The notes beneath the pieces are model-generated. The model saw only the letters and a list, made by a program, of their open reading frames with translations, had not been told where the DNA came from and made no database searches. A stretch of 64,000 nt of DNA from an uncultured Eubacteriales bacterium (GTDB lineage Bacteria; Bacillota; Clostridia; Oscillospirales; Oscillospiraceae), in assembly GCA_900079765.1 (NCBI GenBank), contig LT599017.1, forward strand, positions 3,486,996 through 3,550,995. Direction: 5' to 3'. The first letter of the stretch is position 1; every line of letters begins with the position of its first letter. The position numbers were made by a program, and so were the translations under genes. This document shows, one piece after another, positions 1 through 7,750 of this stretch.

Positions 1-88
1 GCTTTAGGTTGTTCCACTCCAGCATGGGCTCCACGTCCACCTGGAGGGAGCCGATGGGGGCGCGTTTCATTTTCTTTTCCTTTGCCAT
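1..88 (-). CDS. Probable oligopeptide ABC permease (OppC/DppC-like), N-terminal fragment
   Basis: Only the first 29 codons are inside the window. The reading frame opens at ATG 86-88, three bases beyond the stop of the upstream permease, so the two are almost certainly one transcript. The visible residues (MAKEKKMKRAPIG and on) are basic and hydrophilic, as expected for the cytoplasmic tail before the first membrane span of an OppC-type permease. The call rests mainly on position: in opp/dpp operons the second permease gene follows the first. A different subunit cannot be excluded from so short a piece. Confidence 0.5.
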   Translation of the reverse strand, partial: MAKEKKMKRAPIGSLQVDVEPMLEWNNLK

Positions 89-91
89 GGC

Positions 92-1039
92 TCAGTTATC
101 CCCCTTTGCCAGATTGATGCGGGGATCGACAACCTTATATAGGAGGTCCACCACCAAGTTCATAAACACGATAAAGGTCGCCAGGAAGATAACGGTGCCC
201 ATGATGAGCGGGTAATCCAGAGCCTGGATACTGGTGATAAAGAACTTGCCCAGCCCCGGGATGCCGAAGACCTTCTCCACAACGAACCCACCGCACAGGG
301 TAAAAGCGGTGAGGGGCCCCAGGTACGTGATGACGGGGATGACCGCATTGCGCAGGGCGTGTTTAAAGATGATCTTGCCGGTCTTCAGGCCCTTGGCGCG
401 GGCGGTCTTGATGTACTCCTGGTTAATTGCGTCCAGCATGGTGGAGCGGGTAAGCCGGGCGATATAGCACATGGGATACAGCCCCAGACAGAAACACGGC
501 AGCACGTAGCCGATGGCGCCGTTCGCCTCGTTAAAGGTACCGGGGAAAATGTTGAGTGATGGGATGCCGCCACAGAAAACGATCATCAATACTGTTGCCA
601 CCACAAAGCCGGGCAGCGACACGCCCAGGGTGGACACCACCCGAAGCACGCTGTCCGTCATCTTGCCCCTTCGGTACGCCGCAAGGCAGCCCAAGGGCAC
701 GCCCACGACCACCGCCCAGGCCAGGGAGATCACGCCGATTTTGGCCGAGAGGGGGAACTTCTCGGTGATGATGTCCATGACAGGACGGTTCTTCTGCGCC
801 TTGATGGACACGCCCCACTCGCCCCGCAGCAGATTGCCCATATAAATGGCATACTGCTCGGGCACCGACTTGTCCAGCCCGTACTTCTTGTTCAGGGCGT
901 CGATCACGCTCTGAGGTGGGTTCTTTTCAGCCAGCCAGGGGTTGCCGGGGGCCGCCTGCATCAGGCCGAAGGTGACCGTCGCCACGACAAAAACCGTAAG
1001 GATCGCCATCAGTACCCGTTTTAGGATAAATTTCGCCAT
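92..1039 (-). CDS. ABC transporter permease, OppB/DppB family
   Basis: A 315-residue inner-membrane permease, the usual size for OppB/DppB/NikB proteins that form one half of the channel of peptide (or nickel) ABC importers. The first membrane segment lies at about residues 7-28 and is followed by the family APGNPW stretch. Several further hydrophobic segments follow. The cytoplasmic EAA loop that contacts the ATPase is at about residues 208-232 (EYIKTARAKGL), and the C-terminus carries the typical VDPRI. Transcription appears to start at a strong promoter about 105 bp upstream and to continue into the next permease. The substrate cannot be read from sequence: peptides are most likely, nickel possible. 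Confidence 0.9.
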   Translation of the reverse strand: MAKFILKRVLMAILTVFVVATVTFGLMQAAPGNPWLAEKNPPQSVIDALNKKYGLDKSVPEQYAIYMGNLLRGEWGVSIKAQKNRPVMDIITEKFPLSAKIGVISLAWAVVVGVPLGCLAAYRRGKMTDSVLRVVSTLGVSLPGFVVATVLMIVFCGGIPSLNIFPGTFNEANGAIGYVLPCFCLGLYPMCYIARLTRSTMLDAINQEYIKTARAKGLKTGKIIFKHALRNAVIPVITYLGPLTAFTLCGGFVVEKVFGIPGLGKFFITSIQALDYPLIMGTVIFLATFIVFMNLVVDLLYKVVDPRINLAKGDN

Positions 1040-1143
1040 CTCTTCACTTCCTAAAATTTGCTATTGATTTTCTCTCCGCTTGGTGCTCCGCGCCGGGAGA
1101 AAATTGACAGGCCTCTCCCGTCGCATCTAAAAAGGATTTGTAT

Positions 1144-1172
1144 ATTTTATCTCAGAAACATCTTTCCGTCAA
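1144..1172 (-). promoter_or_regulatory. Sigma-A-type promoter of the ABC permease operon
   Basis: On the minus strand TTGACG (1167-1172) and TAAAAT (1144-1149) are separated by exactly 17 bases. The predicted start is about 95 bp ahead of the permease start codon. In the rest of the 1040-1474 gap I see no gene, only weak inverted repeats. Confidence 0.7.
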
Positions 1173-1417
1173 GGGCAAACACCCATTCATTTGCGAGTTG
1201 GACCGGTAATTCCTGCAAGTGTCCTCACCACAAGAACAAACGCCCTTCCATCTGTCCGCGAAGTGTTTTCTTTGAGAGGACGTTTGTGCTTACAGGAGCG
1301 CACTAGCGTGAAAAAGTACGGATTCCGAAGAAAAAAGCCGGGGAAAACGCCATATTTTGGCCTTTCCGATGTGGTGGAGCCAGGCGCCGTCATGCAGCTT
1401 TTCCGGAGCGGAAATGC

Positions 1418-1456
1418 AAAAAATGGAGCGGTGCCGTATCGAAGGCACCGCTCCAT
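1418..1456 (-). terminator. Intrinsic terminator of the GNAT gene
   Basis: Perfect 13-bp inverted repeat (1423-1435 with 1444-1456, 8-base loop). On the minus strand it is followed by a T-run. It sits 19 bp past the stop of the acetyltransferase gene. Confidence 0.85.
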
Positions 1457-1474
1457 GAGCGCATGGGGTTTCTC

Positions 1475-2356
1475 TCAGTCAAAGGCAAATCCAAAATAGG
1501 CAGCGTTCTCCTCAGACCAGGCGCGCCTGTCCTGGCCGGAAAGCCACTTGATCATGGCGAAGGGCTGGGTATAGCTCGTACGGTGGCCGGGCCAGAAGGC
1601 GGGAGTGCGCAGATGGTAGCGGTCCGCAGGGTAGGCTTTGGCAACCGCCGCCAAGGCGGCGGGAATCTTGTCGGAGGCAATCAGCAGCTCCTTAACGACA
1701 ACAGCATGCCCGCTCTCCTCCCGCTCCACGGCGGCGCAGCCGGTGCCTCCCCCCACGTCCAGCCGGAGCAGGGCTCCGCCGCTGGCGCGGCAGATGTGCT
1801 CCTGATAGGCCAGCAGCCGCTGGCAGTACTGCGCGTGAAGAGTGCCCTTCAACAGCTCCTCCCTCAGGTAGCCGTACTCCTCCGGGCCGATGGGGACGGC
1901 GCTATCCTCTCCAGTGGGAAGAGCGGCCTCGGCGGCGGTCAGTTCGATCTTGCGAGTGGCAAAGCACTCGGTAAAGCCCACGGTTGCGAAGAATTTGTGT
2001 AGGCTCGCCTCGGCGGGGACGGTGGTGACGCAGTCCACCCCCTGCTCGCCCAGGTAGAAGTCCACATACTGAAGGAGCATCCGGCCAAAGCCCTGTTTTC
2101 TGGCCCCCGGGTCGGTTGCAAGGGCATAGATATAGGAGGAGCTGGCGCTGGTCCAGTCGGGTAGGGCAACGGTCACCGGCAGCAGGGCCAGCATACTGCG
2201 CAGTATCCCGTCCTCCAGTAGCACCAGCACGTTCTCCGGCTGGGCGCAGTAGGTGTAAAAGTCGTCGATATAGTCCTTGCCGTCGCCAAAGGTCTGCTGC
2301 CACAGGGCCTTCTGGGCGGGGACCTCCTCCGCTTTGGAGGGGCGCAGCTCAAGCAT
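1475..2356 (-). CDS. GNAT family N-acetyltransferase
   Basis: A 293-residue protein with an N-terminal GNAT fold that transfers acetyl from acetyl-CoA to an amine. The acetyl-CoA-binding motif is at about residues 80-96 (TDPGARKQGFGRMLL, fitting R/Q-x-x-G-x-G/A). The C-terminal half after about residue 150 is a second, less conserved domain, as in Eis-like two-domain acetyltransferases, but I do not see a clear SCP2 signature. Start: ATG at 2354-2356 with an AAGGAG ribosome site 7-8 bases ahead. It is transcribed away from a DUF2156 gene and ends at a strong terminator. The acceptor substrate is unknown. Confidence 0.8.
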   Translation of the reverse strand: MLELRPSKAEEVPAQKALWQQTFGDGKDYIDDFYTYCAQPENVLVLLEDGILRSMLALLPVTVALPDWTSASSSYIYALATDPGARKQGFGRMLLQYVDFYLGEQGVDCVTTVPAEASLHKFFATVGFTECFATRKIELTAAEAALPTGEDSAVPIGPEEYGYLREELLKGTLHAQYCQRLLAYQEHICRASGGALLRLDVGGGTGCAAVEREESGHAVVVKELLIASDKIPAALAAVAKAYPADRYHLRTPAFWPGHRTSYTQPFAMIKWLSGQDRRAWSEENAAYFGFAFD

Positions 2357-2401
2357 GGGAACGCTCCTTTCTCAGTATGGGCCGCTGCTCAGCGGCGGCC
2401 T

Positions 2402-3316
2402 TCAGTCCTTGTACACGGCGGACAGTTTCTCCACCATTAAATCTGGATAGTAGGACTCCTTTGCCTTGCGCAGGCCCTCCACGCCCATATCATCCTCGCG
2501 GTTGAGGTAGCGGGTGTTCGGGTGGCGCCGGCGAACCCAGCGGGCAAATTCCTGATTGATGGTGGCATAGGCCCCCTGGAGCTCGCCATAGGCCTTCTCA
2601 AAGTGGACATCAAAGGTGTCGGAGGAGAGGGGGTCGCCCATGGTGAAAGCCACCACCTCACCCAAAACGCGGATGAGTCCACCCTCCAGCCCCAGGTCCT
2701 CAAAGTGGGAGATGGCGAGGCGCAAGGCCTTGCCCTCATCCCCCAGGTCCCGTTCTTCGGCGGCCCCTTCACGCAGCAGGCTGCGGCGGTACCACTCCCG
2801 GTCCATCTCAAGGCATTCGCCCAGCGTGGCGGGGGTAATCTCCTCATAGGTCCAGTCGGGGTTTTTGTCGATAAAGCGGTTGACGTGGTTGCGCTTGTTG
2901 TGGAGCTTTTTGCCCTCCAGGTCGGCCAGACGGTCGATCTCGTAGAGGTAGTCGTATCCGTCCCGGTCGGCGGCAAACTCAAATCGGCCGGGGAAAAGGG
3001 CCTCTAACTCGTCGGCCTGCTCCTGGGCAAGGCATACCAGGCGCAAGGGCTCACCCCGCTGGGCGGCATCCTCCCTCAGGGCACCAATGACAGCCTTCAC
3101 GTCCCCGCGACCGGCGGGATAGAGGTAGCTGCACCCCACGCCGCCGCAGAGGTGAACCAGTAAAAAGTCTCCCATACGGGAGAGCTTGTGATGATACGCA
3201 TCCTTCCAGGTATAGAGGTTGGTAAAGTTGTACTCGCAGCCCCGGTAGTCGGCGTGGCGAAGCAGTTCGTCCACCCAGGGCTTATCTGATAGCTGCGGTT
3301 CTCGAAATTCCAGCAT
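2402..3316 (-). CDS. DUF2156 (phosphatidylglycerol lysyltransferase-like) protein
   Basis: 304 residues counted from MLEFREPQ. The open frame runs further upstream through non-conserved sequence and into the pspC terminator, so this later ATG (3314-3316) was chosen. The protein matches the DUF2156 family, a double-GNAT fold related to the catalytic domain of MprF lysyl-phosphatidylglycerol synthases. In clostridia such stand-alone soluble proteins are common and uncharacterised. There are no membrane segments, so it lacks the flippase half of MprF. Aminoacyl transfer to lipid or peptide is only an inference from the fold. No operon partner is evident. Confidence 0.78.
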   Translation of the reverse strand: MLEFREPQLSDKPWVDELLRHADYRGCEYNFTNLYTWKDAYHHKLSRMGDFLLVHLCGGVGCSYLYPAGRGDVKAVIGALREDAAQRGEPLRLVCLAQEQADELEALFPGRFEFAADRDGYDYLYEIDRLADLEGKKLHNKRNHVNRFIDKNPDWTYEEITPATLGECLEMDREWYRRSLLREGAAEERDLGDEGKALRLAISHFEDLGLEGGLIRVLGEVVAFTMGDPLSSDTFDVHFEKAYGELQGAYATINQEFARWVRRRHPNTRYLNREDDMGVEGLRKAKESYYPDLMVEKLSAVYKD

Positions 3317-3408
3317 AAATAAAATGGCCTCGTTTTCTCTTTCGTAGTTAGTTTCCCAGTGCTTACCTATGGTATCACGGCCTTTGAAATAACGCAAGGG
3401 AAACAGCG

Positions 3409-3441
3409 GAAAAACCGCCTGTCTGAGCCAGACAGGCGGTT
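3409..3441 (-). terminator. Intrinsic terminator downstream of the PspC-domain gene
   Basis: 12-bp perfect stem (3413-3424 with 3430-3441, 5-base loop) followed on the minus strand by TTTTTCC. It begins 16 bp after the pspC-like stop codon and isolates that gene from the DUF2156 gene. Confidence 0.85.
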
Positions 3442-3456
3442 GGCAGTCTCGGTGGA

Positions 3457-3666
3457 TTAGTAGCCGGGGTACACGTCGCTCTTCTTGGGCAGGACGATGG
3501 CGCACACCAGGTAGACCCAAAAACTCAGGGTACCGGCGAAGAAGAGGATTGCAGCGGCGATACGCACCAGGCTGGGATCGATGTTGAAGTATTCGGCAAT
3601 GCCGCCGCAGACGCCGGCAATTACACCGCCTTTTTCGATGCGGTACAGCTTTTTGGGTTCATTCAT
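3457..3666 (-). CDS. PspC-domain membrane protein
   Basis: A 69-residue protein consisting of one PspC domain: KKLYRIEKGGVIAGVCGGIA followed by a transmembrane helix at about residues 35-58. PspC proteins are inner-membrane components of envelope-stress (phage-shock/LiaFSR-like) circuits. Single-domain versions of this length are common in clostridia, where their partners are often unlinked. Start ATG 3664-3666 has a purine-rich AAAAGGAGG site upstream. It is monocistronic here, closed by its own terminator. Confidence 0.88.
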   Translation of the reverse strand: MNEPKKLYRIEKGGVIAGVCGGIAEYFNIDPSLVRIAAAILFFAGTLSFWVYLVCAIVLPKKSDVYPGY

Positions 3667-3820
3667 GAGAAGCGCCTCCTTTTCCTTTGTGAGGTTATTG
3701 TACCATTACAAAGTTAAAAAAATCACTCCTGAAAGCTTAAAAATGCATTAAATACGGGATTTATTTTTGAAGGAAACGATAGCCAAATACCCTTATTCAC
3801 CCATACAGGAATTCCTTGCT

Positions 3821-4660
3821 CTACTCTTTCACAAAAAATACGATCCCCGTCGCGCCGGGGCCGGCATGGGTACCGACGACGCTGCCGATATCGCTCTCCA
3901 GGATCTGAGCCCCAGCGACGGCCTCGCTGAAAAAGGCCTTGCACTCGGCCATGGCGTCGGGGGCGTTGGAGCTGCCGAAGGAGACGGGGAGGGAGAGGTC
4001 GGGCCGCTCCTTCTCCAAAAAGCCCGCCATCCACTGGAAGGCGCCCTTTCTCCCCCGGGCCTTGCCTACGGCCTCTACGAGGCCGTTCTCAATGGTGATG
4101 ATGGGACTGATGCCCAGAAGCCCGCCCACCACGGCGGTGGCGGCATTGATGCGCCCGCCCATCTTCAGGTACTTCAGGGTGTCTACCACCGCCAAGAGCC
4201 GCACCCGGCCCGCCAGAGCCGCGATTTCCCCGGCGATCTCCGCCGCGGTGCAGCCTTGTTCCCGCAAGGCGGCGGCCACCTCTACCAGGAGGCCCAGGGC
4301 GAAGGTGACGGTATGGGAGTCCACGATATGAATTTCCCCCGCGTCCACCATGTCCTTGGCGATGAGCGCGCTCTGGCAGGTGCCAGACATGGCGCTGGAG
4401 AGGAAGATGCCTACCACCTGGTCCCCCTGATCTACGTAGGACTGGAAAAGTGCGGCGAAGGTCTCCGGGTTCACCTGGGAGGTGGTGGGCAGCTTTTCAG
4501 CCTGGGAAAGGCGGTGGTAAAATTCTTCGTTCGTGATATCGACCCCGTCCTGAAAGACCTCCTCGCCAAAGTGGACCAAGAGGGGCACTACATCGATGCC
4601 TAAGGCCTCCCGGCGGGCGGGGCGCAGGTCACAGGTGCTGTCGGTAATAATACGGATCAT
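3821..4660 (-). CDS. DegV family fatty-acid-binding protein (FakB-like)
   Basis: 279 residues from MIRIITDSTCDL (ATG 4658-4660, AAGGAG about 10 bases upstream). The longer open frame has no ribosome site. The TDSTCDL start, the TSQVNPE segment and the later SSAMSGTCQSA stretch are hallmarks of DegV/EDD proteins, which bind a fatty acid. The best-studied members (FakB) present exogenous fatty acids to the kinase FakA for phosphorylation before lipid synthesis. It lies 34 bp downstream of a MarR-type gene on the same strand, whose promoter carries FabT-like operators, so control by that regulator is likely. No FakA homologue is in the window. Confidence 0.9.
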   Translation of the reverse strand: MIRIITDSTCDLRPARREALGIDVVPLLVHFGEEVFQDGVDITNEEFYHRLSQAEKLPTTSQVNPETFAALFQSYVDQGDQVVGIFLSSAMSGTCQSALIAKDMVDAGEIHIVDSHTVTFALGLLVEVAAALREQGCTAAEIAGEIAALAGRVRLLAVVDTLKYLKMGGRINAATAVVGGLLGISPIITIENGLVEAVGKARGRKGAFQWMAGFLEKERPDLSLPVSFGSSNAPDAMAECKAFFSEAVAGAQILESDIGSVVGTHAGPGATGIVFFVKE

Positions 4661-4694
4661 AAATCGCGTTCTCCTTTTTATAGCATTTGATGGG

Positions 4695-5156
4695 TCAGAC
4701 GTTCTCACCGTACTTTCGGTGGAAGAAGTCTGCCACGCTACCCAAGGCCCGGGTGAAGACCTCGGTCTCCTCGCTCGTCAGGGCGGACAGGACGTGCTCA
4801 ACCATCTCCTGGTGGAACTCGGCGTGGCGAGCCTCGGCCCGGAAGGCCTTTTCCGTGGGCAGAATGCGCACCACCCGGCGGTCCTTCTCGTCCCGCCGCC
4901 GCTCCAGATATCCTTTCTTCTCCAGCAGCGTGACGGCGGTGGTGAGGGTGCCCGCCGTCACCCTCTGGGCGGCCGCGATTGCGGTGGCGCGGTTGTCCCG
5001 TCCCTCGACAGCGGCCCGGCAGACCTCCTCAATGAGATGAAACTCCCGCAGGGAGAGATCCCGGTAGGTGCCGGCAAGGCAGAGTTCCTCCGTCTTGAGG
5101 ATCTCGTTGAACACGTCCACCAAAAAGCGGTTGAGTACCGCGCCATGCTCCTCCAT
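4695..5156 (-). CDS. MarR family transcriptional regulator (FabT-like by context)
   Basis: 153 residues from MEEHGAVLN (ATG 5154-5156, preceded by GGGGTGG). The upstream extension lies inside the promoter. Winged-helix MarR fold: recognition region at about residues 55-75 (AAQRVTAGTLTTAVTLLEKK), wing with the family DEKDRRVV motif at about 85-95. The first gene of a two-gene unit with the DegV/FakB-like gene. Three TTGANNNTCAA palindromes surround its promoter. This resembles FabT, the MarR repressor of fatty-acid synthesis that uses acyl-ACP as co-repressor. The assignment as FabT-like is inference from operator shape and the fatty-acid-binding neighbour. Confidence 0.85.
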   Translation of the reverse strand: MEEHGAVLNRFLVDVFNEILKTEELCLAGTYRDLSLREFHLIEEVCRAAVEGRDNRATAIAAAQRVTAGTLTTAVTLLEKKGYLERRRDEKDRRVVRILPTEKAFRAEARHAEFHQEMVEHVLSALTSEETEVFTRALGSVADFFHRKYGENV

Positions 5157-5174
5157 TGAACCACCCCTAATTCT

Positions 5175-5244
5175 TTTGAGCCTCAAAGTAGTTATCATTA
5201 TACAGAGTAAGCCTTGAATGTCAAGACCTATCTTGAATTTCAAA
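5175..5244 (-). promoter_or_regulatory. Promoter with three FabT-like operators for marR-degV
   Basis: Minus-strand promoter TTGACA (5219-5224), 16-bp spacer, TATAAT (5197-5202). Three palindromes share TTGANNNTCAA: TTTGAGCCTCAAA (5175-5187), CTTGAATGTCAAG (5213-5225, covering the -35 box) and CTTGAATTTCAAA (5232-5244). Centres are 38 and 19 bp apart. The arrangement predicts autorepression by the MarR protein encoded just downstream. Confidence 0.75.
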
Positions 5245-5251
5245 CAAACGC

Positions 5252-5281
5252 AAAAAAGGACAGGCTCATAAGAGCCTGTCC
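5252..5281 (-). terminator. Minus-strand intrinsic terminator with no gene on its strand
   Basis: Perfect 10-bp stem (5258-5267 with 5272-5281, ATAA loop) followed by six Ts on the minus strand only. Reading leftwards, the only DNA upstream is the start of spoIIP in antisense. It may insulate the marR promoter from antisense transcription or end a short antisense RNA. Confidence 0.7.
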
Positions 5282-5323
5282 CGACGCATATATTGATCCA
5301 ATGAAAGGTCAGGTGACATACAG

Positions 5324-6526
5324 ATGAAAGGAAAGCGGATTTTCTGGGTCAGGGTCCTCCGGCGGGGGACGGCCCTCTTTATGGCAACGGTAGCGGTCTG
5401 GCTCCTCCTGATGGCGGCCGGGCTGGGAGCAGCGGCCGATGCCTTTGCCGCCCTGGGAGAGCGGGCCGACTTCGTCTCCGCCCTCCTCCGGGCCGAGTTG
5501 GGGAGCACATCGGGGGATGTGACGAACGGGGAGTTGGACGGCTGGGGACGCATGGTGCTGGGCCAGTCCGCCTTGCTTCGCGGCAACGCAGCGGCGGTGG
5601 CCGCCCATCTCGAAAACCCCGGTACCGTCCCCACAGTGGACCAGCCCGCCGGAGGAAGCTCCGCACAAAGTGACCCGCTGAACCCCTTAAAGGAGGACCC
5701 GGACGAGGAGGTTCCCCTCCCCGCCGTCACCGCCGCACCGGACGACATCGTGCCCCGCACCCTCATCCCCACCAGCGCCGAGGGGTATTCCTACGCAGAC
5801 GGGGTGTACATCTTCAACCGCACGGACCTGGATTTCGACCCGGCGGCTCTCAGCGCCGCCGCGGTAGACCTCGGCCTCGGGGACAGCTCTTCCCCCCAGA
5901 TCCTTATTATGCACACTCACGCCACAGAGGCCTATACCCCTTCGGGCACCGATGTCTACACCCCCACCGACAACAGCCGTACCCTGGACCGGGAGCAGAA
6001 CATGGTGCGCATCGGGGAAGAGATGAAGGCGGTCTTTGAGAGCATGGGGCTGAGCGTCCTCCACGACGAAACCCCCTACGACTACCCCGCTTACAAGGGG
6101 GCCTACACCCGCTCGGGGGATGGGGTGCAGAAGTATTTAGAGCAATACCCCTCCATCAAGATCGTGCTGGATGTCCACCGGGACGCTCTCATCGGGGCGG
6201 ACGGCACGGTCTACAAGACCATGACAAAGATTGACGGGACCGACGTGGCCCAGGTGGAACTGGTGCTGGGTTCACCCCAGGGGGGCGACTATCCGGACTG
6301 GCAGAAAAACCTCACGCTGGCTATGAAACTACAGAAAAGTATGAATACCCTCTACCCTACCTTAGCGCGGCCCATCTCTATCAGCAGCCCGGTGTACAAC
6401 CAGAATCTCACCACCGGCTCCCTCCTGGTGGAGGTGGGAAGCCACGGCAACACGCTGCAGGAGTCTATCGCCGGAGCCCGGCTCTTCGCCCGGGCGGCGG
6501 GGCAGGTGCTTCTGGGACTGGAATAG
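5324..6526 (+). CDS. spoIIP: Stage II sporulation protein P
   Basis: 400 residues. N-terminal membrane anchor at about residues 15-38, a low-complexity linker to about 150, then the SpoIIP catalytic domain with ILIMHTHATEAY and VLDVHRDA, whose histidines and glutamate bind the zinc. SpoIIP is the amidase/endopeptidase that, with SpoIID and SpoIIM, thins septal peptidoglycan so the mother cell can engulf the forespore. C-terminal LLVEVGSHGNTLQES is the family ending. Start ATG 5324-5326 follows CAGATG in a poorly conserved ribosome site. Monocistronic and convergent with the next gene. It is direct evidence for endospore formation in this lineage. Confidence 0.96.
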   Translation: MKGKRIFWVRVLRRGTALFMATVAVWLLLMAAGLGAAADAFAALGERADFVSALLRAELGSTSGDVTNGELDGWGRMVLGQSALLRGNAAAVAAHLENPGTVPTVDQPAGGSSAQSDPLNPLKEDPDEEVPLPAVTAAPDDIVPRTLIPTSAEGYSYADGVYIFNRTDLDFDPAALSAAAVDLGLGDSSSPQILIMHTHATEAYTPSGTDVYTPTDNSRTLDREQNMVRIGEEMKAVFESMGLSVLHDETPYDYPAYKGAYTRSGDGVQKYLEQYPSIKIVLDVHRDALIGADGTVYKTMTKIDGTDVAQVELVLGSPQGGDYPDWQKNLTLAMKLQKSMNTLYPTLARPISISSPVYNQNLTTGSLLVEVGSHGNTLQESIAGARLFARAAGQVLLGLE

Positions 6527-6530
6527 AAGC

Positions 6531-7424
6531 TTACTCGCCGTACACGATGATGACGGCCTGCTTGCAGGCGTCGATCTCGGTCACCTGTGGCGCACCGCCG
6601 TACTCCCCGTCCAGGGTCCAGGGGAGGGGACGGTCACTGGCGACCTTCAGGTGAGCGGTGTGGAGGCCGGTAACCCCGTCGGCTGCAGAGAAGTCCTGCT
6701 TCATCAACGCGGTTATAACGGCCTGGAGTTCCAGCGCGCTCTTAGGCTTTTGAACGAGAACGACCTCCATCAGCCCATCGTCCAGAGCCACTTCGCTGGC
6801 AGGCAGGCCGATGATGCCGCCCACCGAGACGGTGTTGCTCACCATACCGAAGATATACTCCCCCTCCTCCACGCCGTCATCGTGCTCGACGGTAAGGGGG
6901 TAGCTCTCGATGGAGCCCAGGCGCATCATCCCCTCCAGCAAGTAGGCGAAATGGCCGAACATGTTCTTGAAGGGCTGGGGTGTGTCGTAGGCTACGTCGG
7001 TAAACGCACCGAAGGCGGCCACATAGACAAAGTGGCGCTCCCCGTTGAACCGTCCAATGTCGCAGGCGCGAGGCACCCCGGCAGCGGCCACAGCGGCCCG
7101 CTTATCATACCCCCGGGGGAGCTTGAGGTTCCGTGCGAAATCGTTGGTCGTGCCCGCCGGTATATAGCCCAGTACCGGGCGGCGCTCCAACGTCATCAGG
7201 CCGTTCACAGTCTCGTGGAGGGTGCCGTCCCCGCCGCAGCAGACCACCCGGTCAAACTGATCCCCCAGGCGGGCGGCGGTCTCGGCCGCGTCCCCCTTGT
7301 GCTGGGTGGGGCGGACGGTCACCTGCCACCCGGCCTTGACAAAAGCATCCAGCAGTCCGGCCAGCCGGGTGCTCACCTGTCCCTTACCCGCCTGAGCGTT
7401 GTAGATGAAGAGCAGCTTATCCAT
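6531..7424 (-). CDS. Diacylglycerol/lipid kinase family protein (DagK/YegS-like)
   Basis: 297 residues with the DAGK catalytic domain: nucleotide loop NAQAGKG at residues 9-15, the invariant GGDGT at 64-68, and GTTNDFARNL near 91-100. The C-terminal beta-sandwich with LDDGLMEVVLV is typical. Such cytosolic enzymes phosphorylate diacylglycerol or related lipids, recycling it to phosphatidate. The exact lipid cannot be told from sequence. Start ATG 7422-7424. Convergent with spoIIP with only 4 bp between stop codons and no obvious terminator in that gap. Confidence 0.92.
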   Translation of the reverse strand: MDKLLFIYNAQAGKGQVSTRLAGLLDAFVKAGWQVTVRPTQHKGDAAETAARLGDQFDRVVCCGGDGTLHETVNGLMTLERRPVLGYIPAGTTNDFARNLKLPRGYDKRAAVAAAGVPRACDIGRFNGERHFVYVAAFGAFTDVAYDTPQPFKNMFGHFAYLLEGMMRLGSIESYPLTVEHDDGVEEGEYIFGMVSNTVSVGGIIGLPASEVALDDGLMEVVLVQKPKSALELQAVITALMKQDFSAADGVTGLHTAHLKVASDRPLPWTLDGEYGGAPQVTEIDACKQAVIIVYGE

Positions 7425-7468
7425 GTAAATCCCCTTAAAAACGCGTTTTGCTTGTTTTCATGTCCCTT

Positions 7469-7497
7469 ATTATACTATCTTTTTTTAAAAATGTATT
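7469..7497 (-). promoter_or_regulatory. Probable promoter of the lipid kinase gene
   Basis: A perfect TATAAT (7469-7474, minus strand) has a weak -35 (AATACA, 7492-7497) at 17-bp spacing, followed by an A/T-rich spacer. The transcript would start about 40 bp ahead of the start codon. Confidence 0.45.
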
Positions 7498-7536
7498 TCC
7501 TATTTGTAAATTGTTGTGAGTTGCCGGTTTTCTCTC

Positions 7537-7568
7537 ATTGTGCGCCAGTCTACGGACTGGCGCGCAAT
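7537..7568. other. Long hairpin in the divergent gap before azlC
   Basis: GCGCCAGTC (7542-7550) and GACTGGCGC (7555-7563) pair perfectly around TACG, with the stem extending through a wobble to ATTG/CAAT. Neither side has a good T-run. It lies between two divergent promoters, so it is more likely an insulator or remnant terminator than a leader. Confidence 0.4.
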
Positions 7569-7683
7569 CCGTTTTTCCCGTGGGTGCCTTCCCCCTCGGC
7601 GCTTCTCCTTGGAGGACCACGCTCTCCGGGGAGACGCCTATGTAAGGGGATGAGACGGGTTGCGGCGGCATTTTACCGGGCTC

Positions 7684-7712
7684 TTGCCTTTTCCGTTAAA
7701 AGGTCTTATAAT
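7684..7712 (+). promoter_or_regulatory. Promoter of azlCD
   Basis: TTGCCT (7684-7689) and TATAAT (7707-7712) with a 17-bp spacer. The azlC start codon is 38 bp further on, preceded by AAAAGGAGA. Confidence 0.75.
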
Positions 7713-7750
7713 AGTACTTTATTAAGGCAACGTACAAAAGGAGACTTTCT

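Noticed and set aside
1191-1499. 102-codon plus-strand frame before the GNAT terminator
   Set aside because: No ribosome site, runs through the terminator hairpin of the GNAT gene.
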